A DNA stretch of 14,405 bases from assembly GCA_964499015.1 (NCBI GenBank), contig CAZCJA010000064.1, positions 1-14,405 on the forward strand. The letters run 5' to 3'. The position numbers were made by a program, and so were the translations under genes. Shown here piece after piece: positions 13,179-14,405 of the stretch; the first letter of the stretch is position 1; every line of letters starts with the position of its first letter. The notes beneath the pieces are model-generated. The model searched no databases. It was given only the letters and a program-made list of their open reading frames with translations, and had not been told where the DNA came from. Origin of the DNA: CAZCJA01 sp964499015 (GTDB lineage: Bacteria > Elusimicrobiota > Elusimicrobia > F11).

Positions 13179-14405
13179 CTAATACGAGCCCTTGCCGTTA
13201 CATCGAGAGCAGGTCACCATGCCCCCTGAGCTGTAACTGGTGCGAACACTGGACGCGGAATTGTAAAAATCTTCACGCTGTGATGAGTTGGAGCCGCTTG
13301 GCGCGGCCACACGCTCTTGGCTTGCGCCTCCACCTTGCCACATCTGTCCGGTGCCATTGCAGCGGTAGCACGCGCGGTGGGTGGTCTCGGGAACATAACT
13401 TCGCGCCCGGCGAAGGGCCTCGTCGAGTTCTTCCTGTTTGGCCTGATCCGCCCGTGCCTTCTCAAATTCCTGCCAGTCTGGCGCCCGGTTGGCTTCCGTG
13501 CGGTTGGAGGGCGCTTCTCCGGACGCTGGGTAGATGGTCGTGGATTTGTTCCAGGCGTCATGGTTGTTGTCCGTCAGATCGCCGTTGGGGGCCAGCGTGA
13601 GCCAGCCATCGCGGGACGGGTCAACGTAAAGTTCAGTTCCAACGGGGCCTGATTTCCAGACCTTGCCTTGGTAGACCACCGACCACGTTTCGTTGTCGGC
13701 ATTCGTGAGAACACCGGTGTAGGGGACGTGTGAGGTGGTGAGGTCCCCGCGGAAGGAGCCGGCGCCGGGGATCTCGAGGGTTGACTGCCGGCCGGGCTGG
13801 GTGGTTTCCACGAGACCATCGGTGAATGTGATGATGGTTTTGTCGCCGTCGGTCCGGCGCGACACTTCCTTGATGGCATGCACCGATTGGCCGGCCAGGA
13901 ACGGGCCGGAAAACGCGATGCCGTTGGCGGTGACATGGCGCCCGTTTTCCGACGGCGCCAGCGGCTTGATCAGCCCAAAGAAAAACGCGCCCTCGGGGAA
14001 ATACGCGATGTGGAACTCCCCGATGGGGTAAAGGCGCTTGCCCGACGCGGTTTCCCGGGGAGACTCAACGGGGCCGCGACCATTGCTGGTGGCACGCTGG
14101 AATTTAATGCCGTCGGGAAGGAGATAGATGCCGTCGTCGTTCTGCGTCCAGAAACGCATCGCACCATCGGGTTGCCACTGCGTGCGCAAACCATTCGAAA
14201 CGTATTTGGGAGCGAGGTTGTCTTTCTCCCGGGCAAAGGTGGAAAGAGACGCAACGAGCTCAAGAAGGTTCGCTGGTTTTTTGTCCCTCCGTTTTCTGGT
14301 GAAGGTTTCGATCGCGGCGCTCCACTTCGGGTGCAGCCGTTGGAAAGCGGCCTGATCCATCTGCATGGCGATAAGATAGTTTTGCGCGGCGTTGAGATCG
14401 TCGCC
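13179..14405 (-). CDS. Protein with two CxxCxGxG zinc motifs, N-terminus beyond window
   Basis: At least 408 residues. The frame stays open through an internal ATG at 14366 to the window edge, and the extra codons read naturally (GDDLNAAQNYLIAMQM), so the 5' end is missing. The first 55 visible residues are helical and basic. A long beta-rich middle follows, with repeated Gly/aromatic turns such as NGIAFSGPFLAG, SFRGDLTTSHVPYTGVL and VYQGKVWKSG. A charged helix (about 310-337) precedes CYRCNGTG, then a Ser/Gly-rich linker of about 45 residues, then CSRCNGKGSY at the extreme C-terminus. The CxxCxGxG pairs resemble half of a DnaJ cysteine-rich domain, so together they could bind one zinc. There is no J domain in the visible part. 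Function is unknown; the middle may be a MORN-like or carbohydrate-type beta fold, which is a guess. Confidence 0.75.
   Translation of the reverse strand, partial: GDDLNAAQNYLIAMQMDQAAFQRLHPKWSAAIETFTRKRRDKKPANLLELVASLSTFAREKDNLAPKYVSNGLRTQWQPDGAMRFWTQNDDGIYLLPDGIKFQRATSNGRGPVESPRETASGKRLYPIGEFHIAYFPEGAFFFGLIKPLAPSENGRHVTANGIAFSGPFLAGQSVHAIKEVSRRTDGDKTIITFTDGLVETTQPGRQSTLEIPGAGSFRGDLTTSHVPYTGVLTNADNETWSVVYQGKVWKSGPVGTELYVDPSRDGWLTLAPNGDLTDNNHDAWNKSTTIYPASGEAPSNRTEANRAPDWQEFEKARADQAKQEELDEALRRARSYVPETTHRACYRCNGTGQMWQGGGASQERVAAPSGSNSSQREDFYNSASSVRTSYSSGGMVTCSRCNGKGSY

Noticed and set aside
1..14405. CRISPR array, insertion sequence, integrase or transposase
   Set aside because: No regularly spaced repeats and no mobile-element protein motifs were found on either strand; the tRNA-half copy is the only hint of past insertion.

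Overview
This window appears to come from the chromosome of an aerobic, diderm (Gram-negative) bacterium of fairly high GC (roughly 55-60 % by eye). Outer-membrane biology is suggested by a lipobox lipoprotein, an AsmA-type protein and a monofunctional peptidoglycan transglycosylase. Aerobic respiration is shown by a complete cytochrome c oxidase operon. I cannot name the phylum from sequence alone. The gene set would fit an under-sampled group (PVC, Elusimicrobiota or Acidobacteria-like), but that is a guess.

Layout. Bases 1-183 hold no gene; they carry a REP-like C/G-rich hairpin, a perfect inverted repeat and a -10-like box in front of a small PH/GRAM-like plus double-zinc-ribbon protein (184-735, +). 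Convergent to it is a minus-strand operon (3520 to 743): a DUF2914-type membrane protein, a SAM methyltransferase and a Na+/Ca2+-antiporter family (CaCA) exchanger with a GTG start. Divergent from that operon, across a 76-base gap with a perfect 16-base palindrome, lies the cox operon (3597-7105, +): coxB (CuA subunit II), coxA, coxC, coxD (subunit IV) and an extra 53-residue Cys-containing membrane protein, all coupled by overlaps or very short gaps. Its last stop codon overlaps the stop of a convergent five-gene minus-strand cluster (11540 to 7102): uup (ABC-F), a lipoprotein, a cyclic-nucleotide-binding-domain protein, an ABM-family monooxygenase and an AsmA-like protein. Divergent from uup is mtgA (11605-12342, +). 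The right end is accessory-looking: a zinc-ribbon/coiled-coil membrane protein, a tRNA-Ser(TGA) beside a degenerate copy of its own 5' half, and a large protein with two CxxCxGxG motifs that runs off the window edge.

Most interesting points. (1) The oxidase has intact CuA, haem and CuB ligands and an intact D-channel entrance, but it lacks the K-channel residues: the K354 position (Paracoccus numbering) is Phe and S291 is Ala in CoxA, and the entrance Glu of CoxB is missing too. (2) Genes that begin transcription units share a TAGAAT-like box 6-9 bases before the ATG and have no Shine-Dalgarno, whereas several operon-internal genes have strong AGGAG sites. This is the signature expected of leaderless first genes. 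(3) A partial tandem duplicate of tRNA-Ser sits between that tRNA and a TAGAAT promoter-like box.
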